Source of the DNA: Verminephrobacter eiseniae EF01-2
GTDB taxonomy: Bacteria > Pseudomonadota > Gammaproteobacteria > Burkholderiales > Burkholderiaceae_C
Direction: 5' to 3'
Length of the DNA stretch: 64,000 nucleotides
NCBI RefSeq assembly: GCF_000015565.1
Contig: NC_008786.1
Span: 2,294,001 to 2,358,000 of the forward strand
Shown here: positions 8,662 through 17,078 of the stretch, in pieces
How the letters are laid out: every line of letters begins with the position of its first letter
Position numbering within the stretch: position 1 is the stretch's first letter
Made by a program: the position numbers and the translations under genes
Notes under the pieces: model-generated
What the model was told of the DNA's origin: nothing
Database searches by the model: none
Seen by the model: only the letters and a program-made list of their open reading frames with translations

Positions 8662-10213
8662 GTGCCACCTCCTGAATTCCCGCCTGCGCCGGCGCAGCCG
8701 CGTTAGCCGTTCCGTTGGCCATCGCTGCCATCACGGCACTTTCGTTGATGTCGTCGCCGGTCAGCTCGGCCACTGTGTGGCCATCGCGCAGCACCGCCAC
8801 GCGGTCGCTGGCAGCGACGAGTTCTTCCAGTTCGCTGGCAATGATCAAGACCGACAGCCCTTGCGAATCGGCCAGCCCGCGAATCAGTTCGAGGATCTCA
8901 GCCTTGGCGCCGACGTCGATGCCTCGCGTGGGCTCGTCCAGCAGCAGCAGATCGATGCCGGCGGCCAGCCAACGCGCCAGCAGCACCTTTTGCTGATTGC
9001 CGCCAGATAATTCCCGAATCGGCTGGTCCGGCCCAGCGCAGCGGATGCCCAGCTTGCGGATGAATTCTTCCGTGATCTCGTGCTGCTTGCGGTTATCAAC
9101 GATGCCCAGTCGCGCCAGGCGGGGCGACAGAACAAGGCAAAGGTTTTCGCGGATCGACAGGTCGGCGATGATGCCCTCGGTCTTGCGGTCTTCCGACAAG
9201 AAGGCCACGCCGCGGGCAATGGCGTCGGCCGGCTCGTCCAGCTTGACCAGCTTGCCCTTGATTCGGATCTGCCCCGCATCGACCGCATCGGCGCCGAACA
9301 CCGCGCGCGCGAGCTCGGTGCGGCCCGAGCCGAGTAGCCCCCCCAAGCCAACAATCTCGCCGCGCCGCACGGTGACACTGGCATCCTTCACACGCGTGCC
9401 GCTGCGCAAGTGCTGGACGCCCAGCACCTCAGGCATCGATGCATCGGGACCGGCTCGGCGCGTGCCCTGCAACACCGACAGCTCTTTGCCAAGCATGGCG
9501 GCGACCAGATCCAGCTTTGGAAAGCCCGCCATCTCGCGCTCGGCCACTGTCTGTCCATCACGCATGACGGTGATGCGGTCGCACACGGCGTAGAGCTCAT
9601 CCAGCCGGTGGCTGACGAACACGACCGAAACGCCATCGGCCTTGAGTTTTCGGATCACGCCAAACAAGGTGCTCACCTCGGTTTCGTCCAGCGACGAGGT
9701 GGGCTCGTCCATGATGACCAGCTTGGCGCGCATGCTGACGGCGCGGGCAATGGCCGTCATCTGCTGGGTGGCGGTGTTGCACGACCGCAGCGGCCGGCTG
9801 ACATCGACCGACATGCCAAAGCCCGCCAGGATGCGTGCACTCTCGACTTCCACATGGCGCCAATCGATCAGGCCGAAGCGGGTGGGCTCGCGACCGAGAA
9901 AAATGTTTTCGGCGACCGAGCGTTGCGGCACCAGATTGAGCTCCTGGTAGATCGTGCTCAATCCAGCGCGCTGCGCCGCAATGGGAACTTTGAAATCGAC
10001 CCCCTTGCCATCGAACACGATGGTCCCGGCGTCGCGCGCGTAGGCACCTGTCAGGATCTTGATCAGCGTGGACTTGCCGGCGCCGTTCTGTCCTATCAGG
10101 GCATGCACCTCGCCACGGCCTACGCACAGCCGGCTCTGGCGCAGAGCCGGCACGCCGCCGAAGGCCTTATCGATGCCGCGCATCTCCAGCAGCGGCGTCC
10201 GGGGGGCGTTCAT
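8654..10213 (-). CDS. sugar ABC transporter ATP-binding protein (YtfR-like, two ATPase domains)
   Basis: A 519-residue tandem ATPase of the CUT2 (RbsA/MglA/YtfR) class. The first half has Walker A GQNGAGKST near 40, and VIMDEPTSSLDE as Walker B. The second half has a degenerate Walker A (GLLGSGRTEL), signature LSGGNQQKV and LLLDEPTRGIDVG. I chose the ATG at 10213, which begins MNAPRTPLLEMRGI; the frame stays open upstream but that part is not conserved. It energises import with both permeases and lies 19 bp after the binding-protein gene. Confidence 0.9.
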   Translation of the reverse strand: MNAPRTPLLEMRGIDKAFGGVPALRQSRLCVGRGEVHALIGQNGAGKSTLIKILTGAYARDAGTIVFDGKGVDFKVPIAAQRAGLSTIYQELNLVPQRSVAENIFLGREPTRFGLIDWRHVEVESARILAGFGMSVDVSRPLRSCNTATQQMTAIARAVSMRAKLVIMDEPTSSLDETEVSTLFGVIRKLKADGVSVVFVSHRLDELYAVCDRITVMRDGQTVAEREMAGFPKLDLVAAMLGKELSVLQGTRRAGPDASMPEVLGVQHLRSGTRVKDASVTVRRGEIVGLGGLLGSGRTELARAVFGADAVDAGQIRIKGKLVKLDEPADAIARGVAFLSEDRKTEGIIADLSIRENLCLVLSPRLARLGIVDNRKQHEITEEFIRKLGIRCAGPDQPIRELSGGNQQKVLLARWLAAGIDLLLLDEPTRGIDVGAKAEILELIRGLADSQGLSVLIIASELEELVAASDRVAVLRDGHTVAELTGDDINESAVMAAMANGTANAAAPAQAGIQEVAHG

Positions 10214-10232
10214 GCTCACTAGAAATGATCGA

Positions 10233-11195
10233 TCAGTAGCCGTCGGCCATGTTGGCTTGAGCGTTGCTCTTGTCGTAGAACTTGTCTTCCACCTTGACCC
10301 AGCCCGGAATTTTTTCGCCCCTGGCGTACTTCCTTGCGGTCTCACAAGCGATGGGGCCGAAGAACGGGCTGGACTGGACGGTGGCGCCCATCTTGCCGGA
10401 CGCGATCGCAGTCAGCGCGTCCCGGGTGCCGTCGATCGACACCACCACCACATCCTGACCCGGCTTCTTGCCGGCCGCTTCGAGCGCCGAAATCGCACCG
10501 ATGGCCATCTCGTCGTTGTGCGCGTAGACGGCGGTGACGTCCGGATGGGCCTGGAGCAGGGTCTGCATCACCTGGCGGCCCTTGTCCCGGGAAAAATCAC
10601 CGGACTGGGAAGCGACAATCTTCAGCCCCGTGTTTTTGGCGATCACGTCGTCGAAGCCCTTCTTGCGGTTGTTGGCCGGCGATGAGCCGGTGGAACCTTC
10701 AAGCTCGACGATCTTCCCTTGGCCCTTCGACGCCTTGACCAACCATTCCGCGGCGCGGCGGCCCTGGTCGACGAAGTCGGAACCGATGAACGTGACATAG
10801 TCGACGCCTACCTTGGCGAGCTTGGGATCGACATCGCGGTCGATCAGGATCACCGGGATGCCTGCCTTCTTCGCCTTCCTCACAGCGGGGATCAGTGGCT
10901 TTTCCTCGCGCGGGGCGAGCACGATCAAATCCACCTTCTGGGCGATCATGCTTTCCACGTCGGCCACCTGTTTGGCCGCCGAGCCGGCCGCATCGGTGTA
11001 GACAAGGTTCCAGCCGCAGGTCTTGGCTACATCCTGCATCGACTTGCTCTCCGCAATGCGCCAGGGATTGTTGCTTTCGGTCTGGGCAAAGCCGACCTTG
11101 TAGGTGTCCTTCTGCTTCAACTTGGGCAATTCGGCGTAAGCGGAGACTCCGAAAGTGGCGGCCAAAGCAATTGCGGTCAACGAAGCGAAACGCAT
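10233..11195 (-). CDS. sugar ABC transporter periplasmic binding protein (YtfQ-like)
   Basis: A periplasmic binding protein of about 320 residues, from the ATG at 10250-11195 region reading MRFASLTAIALAATF with a cleavable signal peptide ending near VSAYA. The body has the type I sugar-binding fold (PBP_like_4): KVGFAQTESNNPWR, VYAHNDEMAIGAI and VVVSIDGTRDAL. The motifs NRKKGFDDVI and SQSGDFSRDKG are close to those of E. coli YtfQ, the galactofuranose-binding protein. First gene of the import operon. The 129-bp gap upstream (11196-11324) is AT-rich near 11285-11310 and presumably holds the promoter, regulated by the adjacent LacI protein. The ligand is likely a furanose-form sugar, by family only. 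Confidence 0.88.
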   Translation of the reverse strand: MRFASLTAIALAATFGVSAYAELPKLKQKDTYKVGFAQTESNNPWRIAESKSMQDVAKTCGWNLVYTDAAGSAAKQVADVESMIAQKVDLIVLAPREEKPLIPAVRKAKKAGIPVILIDRDVDPKLAKVGVDYVTFIGSDFVDQGRRAAEWLVKASKGQGKIVELEGSTGSSPANNRKKGFDDVIAKNTGLKIVASQSGDFSRDKGRQVMQTLLQAHPDVTAVYAHNDEMAIGAISALEAAGKKPGQDVVVVSIDGTRDALTAIASGKMGATVQSSPFFGPIACETARKYARGEKIPGWVKVEDKFYDKSNAQANMADGY

Positions 11196-11324
11196 GACGA
11201 CTCCAGTGAGATAAACAAAAGGGACAAAAGGGGGGAACCGTCCCCACAACCGGCCGGCTCATATTTCCGGATTCAGCCAAGTTTACTCATTGAATATTAA
11301 TAATAAACAAGGGAAATCACTTAG

Positions 11325-12428
11325 TTATGAATCTCCGCGTTCGGAGACTGACTGGCGCTGGACCAACGGACAGTCCATCTTGATATGCCGCAATCCGGCA
11401 GCGCCATCGGTCCCGTTGGCTTCCTCGATCAGCCGCTCGACCGCCCACTGACCCATCGCGAAGTTCGGAAGCAGCACCGTGGTCAGCGGTGGGTGCGCGT
11501 GACTGGCGGCCTCCTGGTCGTCGTAACCGAGCACCGACACATCGCCCGGCACCGCCAAACCCAAGGCTTTGATGGCCTCCAGCGCACCCAGCGCCATCGG
11601 ATCGTTGGCGCAGAAAATGGCCGTCGGCGGGCGCTTGAGCTGCATCAGCGCGGTGGCGTGCTCGAAGCCGGAGCCGCTCATCCAGTCGCCGTCGCGCACC
11701 AAATCGGGGTCGAATGGCAGGTCGGCCGTGGCCAGCGCTTGGCGGTAGCCACGCAGGCGATCGCGCGCTGCATCCATCCAGGGTTCACCGTTGATAAAGC
11801 CGATCCGGGTATGGCCGCTTGCGATCAGGTGCTCGGCTCCCGCGAATCCGCCGCCCACTTCGCCGGGAACCACGCTGGACCGGCGGCGCAGGCGAGTCGT
11901 GCAGTTCAGCAGGACGCACGCCAGGGGTCCGGTCTGCAATGCGCGCGGCAGCTCAACCTCGCGCGTGAAGATCGTGGCGTACACCACACCCAAGACCGCC
12001 GGATTGCCCAAAGTCGCCTCCACGATGGCGTCCTCCAACTCGTGGTCGCCGCCGGTCACCTGCACCGACAGCAGGCAGTTGTGCTCCCAAGCCGCGGTAC
12101 GCGCGCCGTCGATGCTCAGCGCCGGATGGGGCGATGTGGAAATTTCATCGGCGATATAGACCACCATGTTGCGACGCGCCCCGCCGGCTGAAGGCGGCGC
12201 AGCAGGCAGGCGGGTCTTGCGCCGCGGCAACTCGTAACCAAGCTCGGCCGCAACGGCAAACACTTTGTCGCGGGTCGCCTGCGCCACCTTGGCGCCGGTC
12301 ATCTGGTTGAGAACCAACGAGACCGTGGATTGCGACACGCCAATTTTTTGGGCGATATCGGTCATCGTCGGGCGCTGTTTGGGTCTGGCGGTAGTGCTGT
12401 CGTTTTTATTCACGACGCCATTATTCAT
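11325..12428 (-). CDS. LacI-family transcriptional regulator
   Basis: About 367 residues from the ATG at 12428. The N-terminal helix-turn-helix is TMTDIAQKIGVSQSTVSLVL at about 21-40, with the hinge helix after LGYELPRR. The sugar-binding core (PBP type I) includes ASGHTRIGFING, FCANDPMALGAL and VSVLGYDDQ. LacI proteins repress catabolic genes and are released by the sugar. It lies between the importer operon and the divergent dioxygenase/epimerase/lactonase genes, so it probably controls both. A much longer upstream extension of the frame overlaps the dioxygenase gene and was rejected as spurious. Confidence 0.9.
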   Translation of the reverse strand: MNNGVVNKNDSTTARPKQRPTMTDIAQKIGVSQSTVSLVLNQMTGAKVAQATRDKVFAVAAELGYELPRRKTRLPAAPPSAGGARRNMVVYIADEISTSPHPALSIDGARTAAWEHNCLLSVQVTGGDHELEDAIVEATLGNPAVLGVVYATIFTREVELPRALQTGPLACVLLNCTTRLRRRSSVVPGEVGGGFAGAEHLIASGHTRIGFINGEPWMDAARDRLRGYRQALATADLPFDPDLVRDGDWMSGSGFEHATALMQLKRPPTAIFCANDPMALGALEAIKALGLAVPGDVSVLGYDDQEAASHAHPPLTTVLLPNFAMGQWAVERLIEEANGTDGAAGLRHIKMDCPLVQRQSVSERGDS

Positions 12429-12524
12429 GCTGCCGATGCATCCATCTAGGTAATAACCCGATGGTGCACAAGAAATATGAATCATAAAGTTGAGGGTCTG
12501 AGCTAATATCAATTCGGAGTTCGC

Positions 12525-13322
12525 ATGCGCTATACTTCTGCCCAACACGACGCCTTTGCGCGCGATTTCAATCGCGACAGCCTCGTCATCCTGCGCAACC
12601 ATATCCCGCGAGACAAGCTTCAGCGTTGGCGGGAAGCCTTCCAGCCTCTGCTGGACGCGGGCATCGAGGCCGAACGCGGCAAGCCCAACCGAGGCGCAGA
12701 GCGCTACTACGTCACCTTGCCATTTGTCCCGCCGTTTGCCGACCCTGAGATTTACGAGGACCGCGACATCCTGTCCATCATCGAGCGCGTGGCCGGTCCG
12801 GAGCCGGTGCTGTGCCAACTGGCAACCGACACGCCACTCAAAGGATCCGACTACCAGCTCTGGCATTCCGATACGCCACCGCTGTTCCCGGAACTCAATG
12901 ACAACGACACGCCCTCGTTCCAGTTGGCGGTCAACTTTCCCTTGTGCGATGTCACCGACGACAACGGTCCGTTCGAAACCACCTTCGGAACACACCGGAT
13001 GAACAAGACGGAAGTGATGGCAGGGTTGAATGACGGTTCGCTGCCAGTGCATTCGCTGAAGATGGCGCTGGGCGATGTGATGATCCGCGACGTGCGCGCC
13101 ATCCACCGCGGCACGCCCAATCGCACCGAGACACCACGACCGATGGTGGTACTGGGCTACAGCCGCCGCTGGCTGCATCGTCCAGAGGTGCACATCCGCG
13201 TGCCGCGCGAGGCGTGGAACATGCTGTCGCCGATTGGTAAACAATTGCTGCGCAACAACCCGATCGTGGATGAGGCGAACCTGCGCCAGGAAAGCGAAAG
13301 CTACCGCACGTTCGCATACTGA
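12525..13322 (+). CDS. phytanoyl-CoA dioxygenase (PhyH) family Fe(II)/2-oxoglutarate oxygenase
   Basis: 265 residues with the double-stranded beta-helix oxygenase signature: the iron ligands HSD (His114, Asp116) and the distal AIHRGTPNR (His194), followed by Arg residues able to bind 2-oxoglutarate. Family members hydroxylate small molecules. A CGGAG ribosome site precedes the ATG. It is transcribed divergently from the LacI gene (96 bp apart) and is followed after 14 bp by an aldose epimerase, so it probably oxidises or deoxygenates a sugar or sugar derivative brought in by the importer. This family is an unusual member of a sugar locus, and its substrate is unknown. Confidence 0.8.
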   Translation: MRYTSAQHDAFARDFNRDSLVILRNHIPRDKLQRWREAFQPLLDAGIEAERGKPNRGAERYYVTLPFVPPFADPEIYEDRDILSIIERVAGPEPVLCQLATDTPLKGSDYQLWHSDTPPLFPELNDNDTPSFQLAVNFPLCDVTDDNGPFETTFGTHRMNKTEVMAGLNDGSLPVHSLKMALGDVMIRDVRAIHRGTPNRTETPRPMVVLGYSRRWLHRPEVHIRVPREAWNMLSPIGKQLLRNNPIVDEANLRQESESYRTFAY

Positions 13323-13336
13323 ACCAACGGCGCACC

Positions 13337-14272
13337 GTGGCGCAAGACTTCATTGAACTGACGGCCGGCGAACTGCGCCTGGGCCTGAGTCCGACGGTGG
13401 GCGGCTCCATTGCGCACTTCAGCCGCGAATGGCGCGAGGCGGGTGCGCTTCGCCGGACGCACTGGCTGCGTCCGGCCACAGTGCAGAGCATGCTGAGCGG
13501 AGAGCCGCTGGGCATGGGCAGCTTCCCGCTGGTGCCATTTTGCAATCGCATCCGCAATGGCTCGGCGATGTTCGCCGGTCGGGAGATCCGCATGCGCCCG
13601 AACCATCCGGGCAGTGATTCGCCGCATCCACTGCACGGCATCGGTTGGCAGCGCCCCTGGCGCACGGCTGCGGCTTCGAACACGCAGGCGACCTTGCAAT
13701 TGGCAGTCGAAGCCGATGCCCAATGGCCGTGGTCGTTCAGTGCGTCGCAGACTTTCAATCTCTCCACCAACGCGCTGACGGTGTCGATGGCAGTGACAAA
13801 CCGGGACACCGTGCCTATGCCGGCCGGCATCGGGCATCACCCTTACTTTCCGCGCGACGACCGGACCCGCATCACAGTGCGCACCAGAGCGATGTGGGAA
13901 GGCGACCAGGACGTCCTGCCGGTCGCATTGTCAACCCATGAGGCAGTTGCCCGCTTGGCAGGTGGCACTGCCGTGGCGGATCTCGTGCTGGACAACAACT
14001 TCACCGGCTGGGGCCGCGAGGCGTACATCGAATGGAGTGACGATGCGAACGGGCCAGCGCGGTCGCTGGTGATGCGAGCGCAGGCCCCCTTGGACTTTTT
14101 CGTGCTGTACAGCCCGTCGCGTGCGGACCACTTCTGCGCAGAGCCGGTCAGTCAGTGCACCGATTGGGTCAACCTGCGCGCCGAGCATTCTGCAGCGGAC
14201 CTGGGCGGCGCCAGTTTGGCGCCGGGCGAAACGCTGGTCGCCGAGTTCGCTTTGCTGCCTCGCTGGAGTTGA
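13337..14272 (+). CDS. aldose 1-epimerase family protein (GalM-like)
   Basis: 311 residues, galactose mutarotase fold, GTG start. Substrate-binding NR is at 70-71, HPLHG has His100, GIGHHPYF has His167/168, and the catalytic-base Glu is in CAEPVSQ at 269. These enzymes interconvert alpha and beta anomers of aldoses. It sits between the dioxygenase (14 bp) and a lactonase start (2 bp), which suits a route of anomerisation, oxidation to a lactone and lactone hydrolysis. It is about 30 residues shorter than classical GalM, as is usual for the YihR/YeaD-like branch. Confidence 0.85.
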   Translation: MAQDFIELTAGELRLGLSPTVGGSIAHFSREWREAGALRRTHWLRPATVQSMLSGEPLGMGSFPLVPFCNRIRNGSAMFAGREIRMRPNHPGSDSPHPLHGIGWQRPWRTAAASNTQATLQLAVEADAQWPWSFSASQTFNLSTNALTVSMAVTNRDTVPMPAGIGHHPYFPRDDRTRITVRTRAMWEGDQDVLPVALSTHEAVARLAGGTAVADLVLDNNFTGWGREAYIEWSDDANGPARSLVMRAQAPLDFFVLYSPSRADHFCAEPVSQCTDWVNLRAEHSAADLGGASLAPGETLVAEFALLPRWS

Positions 14273-14274
14273 GC

Positions 14275-14449
14275 ATGTCCTTCCTCTATTCAGCTCTGGA
14301 CGCGCGCTTCCACCGACTGGTCTTGCCGAACGCCGAACTGGAGTGCCTGTATGAAGGCGGCCGCTGGCTGGAAGGCCCGCTGTGGCTTCCCGACAGCGGG
14401 CAACTCCTGTTTTCCGACATCCCGAACGATCAAGTCCTGCGAAGGGTGC
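14275..14449 (+). pseudogene. SMP-30/gluconolactonase family protein, truncated by mobile repeat
   Basis: The frame starts ATG two bases after the epimerase stop and encodes about 58 residues of an SMP-30/gluconolactonase N-terminus. The typical early motif LECLYEGGRWLEGPLWLP leads into LLFSDIPNDQVLRR. Full-length members are about 290-300 residues of a six-bladed propeller. At 14450 the frame runs into a family 1 repeat, followed by a transposase remnant, and no downstream lactonase blades are found. The gene is dead unless the remainder was moved elsewhere. Loss would remove the lactone-hydrolysis step of this sugar locus. Confidence 0.85.
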
Positions 14450-14614
14450 TAGTGTCGCGTCACCGATCATCTGTCGGTCTGCGCTGGCCATCGAAGCGCA
14501 TCGCGGCGTTGCATCGCTTGCCAATACAGCTCGGTATGGGCTGCGCGATGCGCCTTGCGCTGCGCTCCGATGGCTGCGCGCAGCCTACGACATCTGATCG
14601 GTGACGCGACACTA
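14450..14614 (-). mobile_element. 165-bp MITE-like repeat, family 1, copy 3
   Basis: Opposite orientation to the copies at 4457 and 6385. Inverted termini with TA at both ends, inserted in the lactonase gene. It directly abuts the IS630-type transposase remnant, the only possible mobilising enzyme that I see in the window. Confidence 0.88.
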
Positions 14615-14664
14615 GTGGATCATAACGTTTAAATAGATAGTAAATTACCTCCTTGGAGGACACG

Positions 14665-15236
14665 ATGAACTTGACCGAAGCCGAAATCATGGAACTGCGC
14701 CAGCAAGCCAATGGAAGGGCCGTTCGAGCGGATTTGGCGCGTCGTGCGCGTCTGATCTTGCTGCTTGCCGAGGGACTGACCTGGAGCGCCATCAGGGCCA
14801 AGCTCGATTGCAATGACAGCTACATTGCTCTCTGGAGCAAGCGCTTTGCCGCAGACCGTTTGGCAGGCTTGTTTTCTCGCCTGCCGGTCGCCAGCGCTAC
14901 AAGGTCACCGACCGCCTTGAGGCGCGTGTGCTGGCGCGCACGACCAAGCACAAGCCCGCCGATGGTTCCACGCACTGGTCCACGCGCAAGCTCGCTGCCG
15001 AACTTGGTGGCGACATTTCGCACATGATCGTGTCATGGCCCAACCAGGTTGAGCTGTGGTTCGCCAAGATCGAGCGCGACGTGATCGCTCGCGGCGTATT
15101 CACCTCGGTACCCGATCTCAAGAGAAAGCCCATGCGCTACATCCGCAAGTACAACGAGCAAGCCAAGTCCGTGCAGTGGAAGTACTTCGACCCCACTCGG
15201 AGGATTACTCCTTATTCAATCATTACAGACAACTAG
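14665..15236 (+). pseudogene. IS630-family transposase remnant
   Basis: ATG at 14665 after the ribosome site TTGGAGGA. The N-terminal helix-turn-helix region of an IS630 transposase is recognisable (LARRARLILLLAEGLTWSAI, then FAADRLAGLF). A frameshift near 14885 moves the homology to another frame (RQRYKVTDRLEARV, HKPADGSTHWSTRKLA, GDISHM). That runs straight into the C-terminal motif SWPNQVELWFAKIERDVIAR, so roughly the central half carrying the DD residues of the DDE triad is deleted. Ends at TAG 15236. Inactive. Outer ends of the IS could not be defined with confidence; 14615-14664 and the few bases after 15236 probably belong to it. Confidence 0.88.
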
Positions 15237-15238
15237 CC

Positions 15239-16393
15239 ATGCGATTCCTGACAGACCCGCCGGCCGTCCGGCGGCTGGCCCAAGCCTCGCAGCGCCTGGG
15301 CAGCGATCCGCTGCTGATACAGGCAGCAGGCGGCAACAGCTCCATCAAGGAGCAAGACTGCCTGTGGGTCAAAGCCTCCGGGCTGTGGCTGCGCGATGCG
15401 CTGCAGCGGCCGATGTTCGTGCCGGTGTCGCTGTCGCGGGTGCGCGCGCTGGTGGCCGCCGGCGCAGCCGACCCGGTGGGGCCGGCGCTATTGCACGCGC
15501 AAACCGCCGCCGGCCTGCGCCCCTCGATAGAAACCACGCTGCATGCGCTGATGCCGCACCGGGTGGTGCTGCATGTGCATTCGGTCGATGCCATCGCCTG
15601 GGCCGTGCAACCCGGCGCGCAGACCGCGCTGGCCGCGCTGTTGGACGGCATCCGCTGGGGTTGGGTCGACTACCACCGGCCCGGACTGCCGCTCACGCGC
15701 GCGGTGGCGCAACGGCTGGCGCAGCCGCCGATGGATGCGTCGTCGGCACAGCCGCCGGAGGATGGGCTGCCCGTGCCGCCGCCAGTGGATGGGCTGCCGG
15801 CGCAGCGGTCGGTGGATGCGCCGCCGTCGATCGATGTGCTGCTGCTGGGCAACCACGGCCTGGTGGTGGGCGGCGCTTCGGTGCTGCACGCCGAGCAACG
15901 ACTGGCCGAGGTCGCAAGCCGCCTGCGCCGGCCCGTGCGCGCCGCGCCCGCTGCCGATGGCGCCGGCCTGGCGCTCGATGCCGCAGCCACCGGCTGGCGG
16001 CTGCCCGGCAACGCGCGCGGCCATGCGGTGGCGACCGACCCCGTGAACCTGGAGCGCGCCGTGCGCGGCGTGCTCTATCCCGACCATGTGGTGTTCCTCG
16101 GGCACCAGATGAGCGTCGCCCCCGCTGCGCTGGCGCGTGGCGGGCCGGCGCTGAGCGACTGGCTGCGCGCGCAACGCCGCAGCGCGGGGCCGGCACCGCT
16201 GATCGCCGTGCCCGGGCGCGGCGTTCTGCTGCGCGACGACCTGTCCGAAGCCGCGTGCGAAATGCTCACCTGCCTGGCCGATGTGTTGCAGCGCCTGCCG
16301 CCGTCCGGCGCGCCGGTCTACCTGCCGGACGAGGAAGCCCAGGCCCTGGCCCACTGGGAAGCCGAGCAATTTCGCCAGGCGCAGGCGCGCTGA
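15239..16393 (+). CDS. class II aldolase/adducin family protein (RhaD-like)
   Basis: A class II aldolase-type protein of about 384 residues from the ATG at 15239. It has AAGGNSSIK at 29-37, LWVKASG at 42-48, Glu98, HVH at 112-114 and the GNHG histidine at 206. The C-terminal portion includes YPDHVVFLG and LPDEEAQALAHWEAEQFRQ. This resembles the aldolase part of long rhamnulose-1-phosphate aldolase/dehydrogenase proteins. The fold is interrupted at about 161-195 by a Pro/Asp-rich stretch from a degenerate 24-30-bp tandem repeat. It starts 2 bp after the transposase remnant, so its original promoter and upstream partners may have been lost. Its last about 195 bases are duplicated at 18993-19179. 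Confidence 0.8.
   Translation: MRFLTDPPAVRRLAQASQRLGSDPLLIQAAGGNSSIKEQDCLWVKASGLWLRDALQRPMFVPVSLSRVRALVAAGAADPVGPALLHAQTAAGLRPSIETTLHALMPHRVVLHVHSVDAIAWAVQPGAQTALAALLDGIRWGWVDYHRPGLPLTRAVAQRLAQPPMDASSAQPPEDGLPVPPPVDGLPAQRSVDAPPSIDVLLLGNHGLVVGGASVLHAEQRLAEVASRLRRPVRAAPAADGAGLALDAAATGWRLPGNARGHAVATDPVNLERAVRGVLYPDHVVFLGHQMSVAPAALARGGPALSDWLRAQRRSAGPAPLIAVPGRGVLLRDDLSEAACEMLTCLADVLQRLPPSGAPVYLPDEEAQALAHWEAEQFRQAQAR
15728..15830 (+). repeat. degenerate 24-30-bp in-frame tandem repeat inside the aldolase gene
   Basis: About four imperfect units, each with a core like CAGCCGCCGRTGGATG, encode QPPMD/QPPED/PPVDG/SVDAP variants. They form a surface insertion just before the NHG metal-binding strand. 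Frame is kept because unit lengths are multiples of three. Confidence 0.6.
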
Positions 16394-17078
16394 TCCTGCA
16401 TCGGGCCAAGCCCCCCGCCCGCCGGATGCCGGGGTGCCCGAACCCGCCTGCGCAAGCCCATCGGCGCAGCGCATGGCACATCCCCCGGCCGCCGCCGAGG
16501 CCGGTTTCCGCGTGCCGCGCCGGAGCAGTGCGCGCAAATGCCCAGAGCGTGTAGCGGCCCGCTCCGGGCGGCGCCACGGCCTCGCCGGGGGTGGTCCGGC
16601 CATGCCTGCGGGCGGCGCCGGCTTGCTTGCCGGCGCTGCCGCGCCCGGTTTTGGGCGTCCGGTTTTGGCCTTTGCCATCTGATCCGTTCAGCGCTGCGCT
16701 GCTTGGCCGGGCTGCTGCTGCGTCGTTGCTGGCACGTTGGCCCGGCGGCTTTTGCTCGAAGGGTCAGGGTCGAACGGATCGGGCGCTGCCGCTGGCAGAT
16801 CGGGCACTGCCGTTGGCAGTGGTCTGCGCTGACCGGATTTCTGACGAATGGTGGTAGTTTTCCTAATGGTTGGATATCAAATTGATACAAATTGGTGACA
16901 CAGAAAATAGTCTTACGGACTACGTAACATCTACACTTTGGACATTTCCAGTTGTCAAAGATGTCACGCCGCTGCCGAGCAGAAAAGGGACATCACCGAC
17001 ACGCTTGCGCTGTGGTGCCGACCACGGCGGATGACCGGAACCCCATCAATCCCCTCATCCTGACGAAAGGAAAACACC
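16394..17078 (+). promoter_or_regulatory. long leader region upstream of Ig-like protein A
   Basis: A 685-bp stretch without a gene. The first part is GC-rich and degenerate, matching 19180-19735 in unit B. Two 13-bp palindromes (CTGCCGCTGGCAG at 16786 and CTGCCGTTGGCAG at 16807) lie 21 bp apart, about two helical turns. From about 16860 the DNA turns AT-rich (TTGATACAAATT near 16882) and probably carries the promoter. A hairpin at 17007-17030 and the ribosome site GAAAGGAA precede the ATG at 17079. Confidence 0.5.
17007..17030 (+). promoter_or_regulatory. conserved leader hairpin, copy A
   Basis: Inverted repeat GCGCTGTGGT-GCCG-ACCACGGCGG, 10-bp arms with a 4-base loop, about 50 bases before the start codon. 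The matching site in unit B (19874-19897) is a perfect 10-bp hairpin in otherwise diverged sequence. It may act in mRNA stability or as a protein site; role unknown. Confidence 0.5.

Noticed and set aside
12429-13244. Long N-terminal extension of the LacI regulator
   Set aside because: It overlaps the divergent dioxygenase gene; the family start is at 12428 just before the helix-turn-helix.
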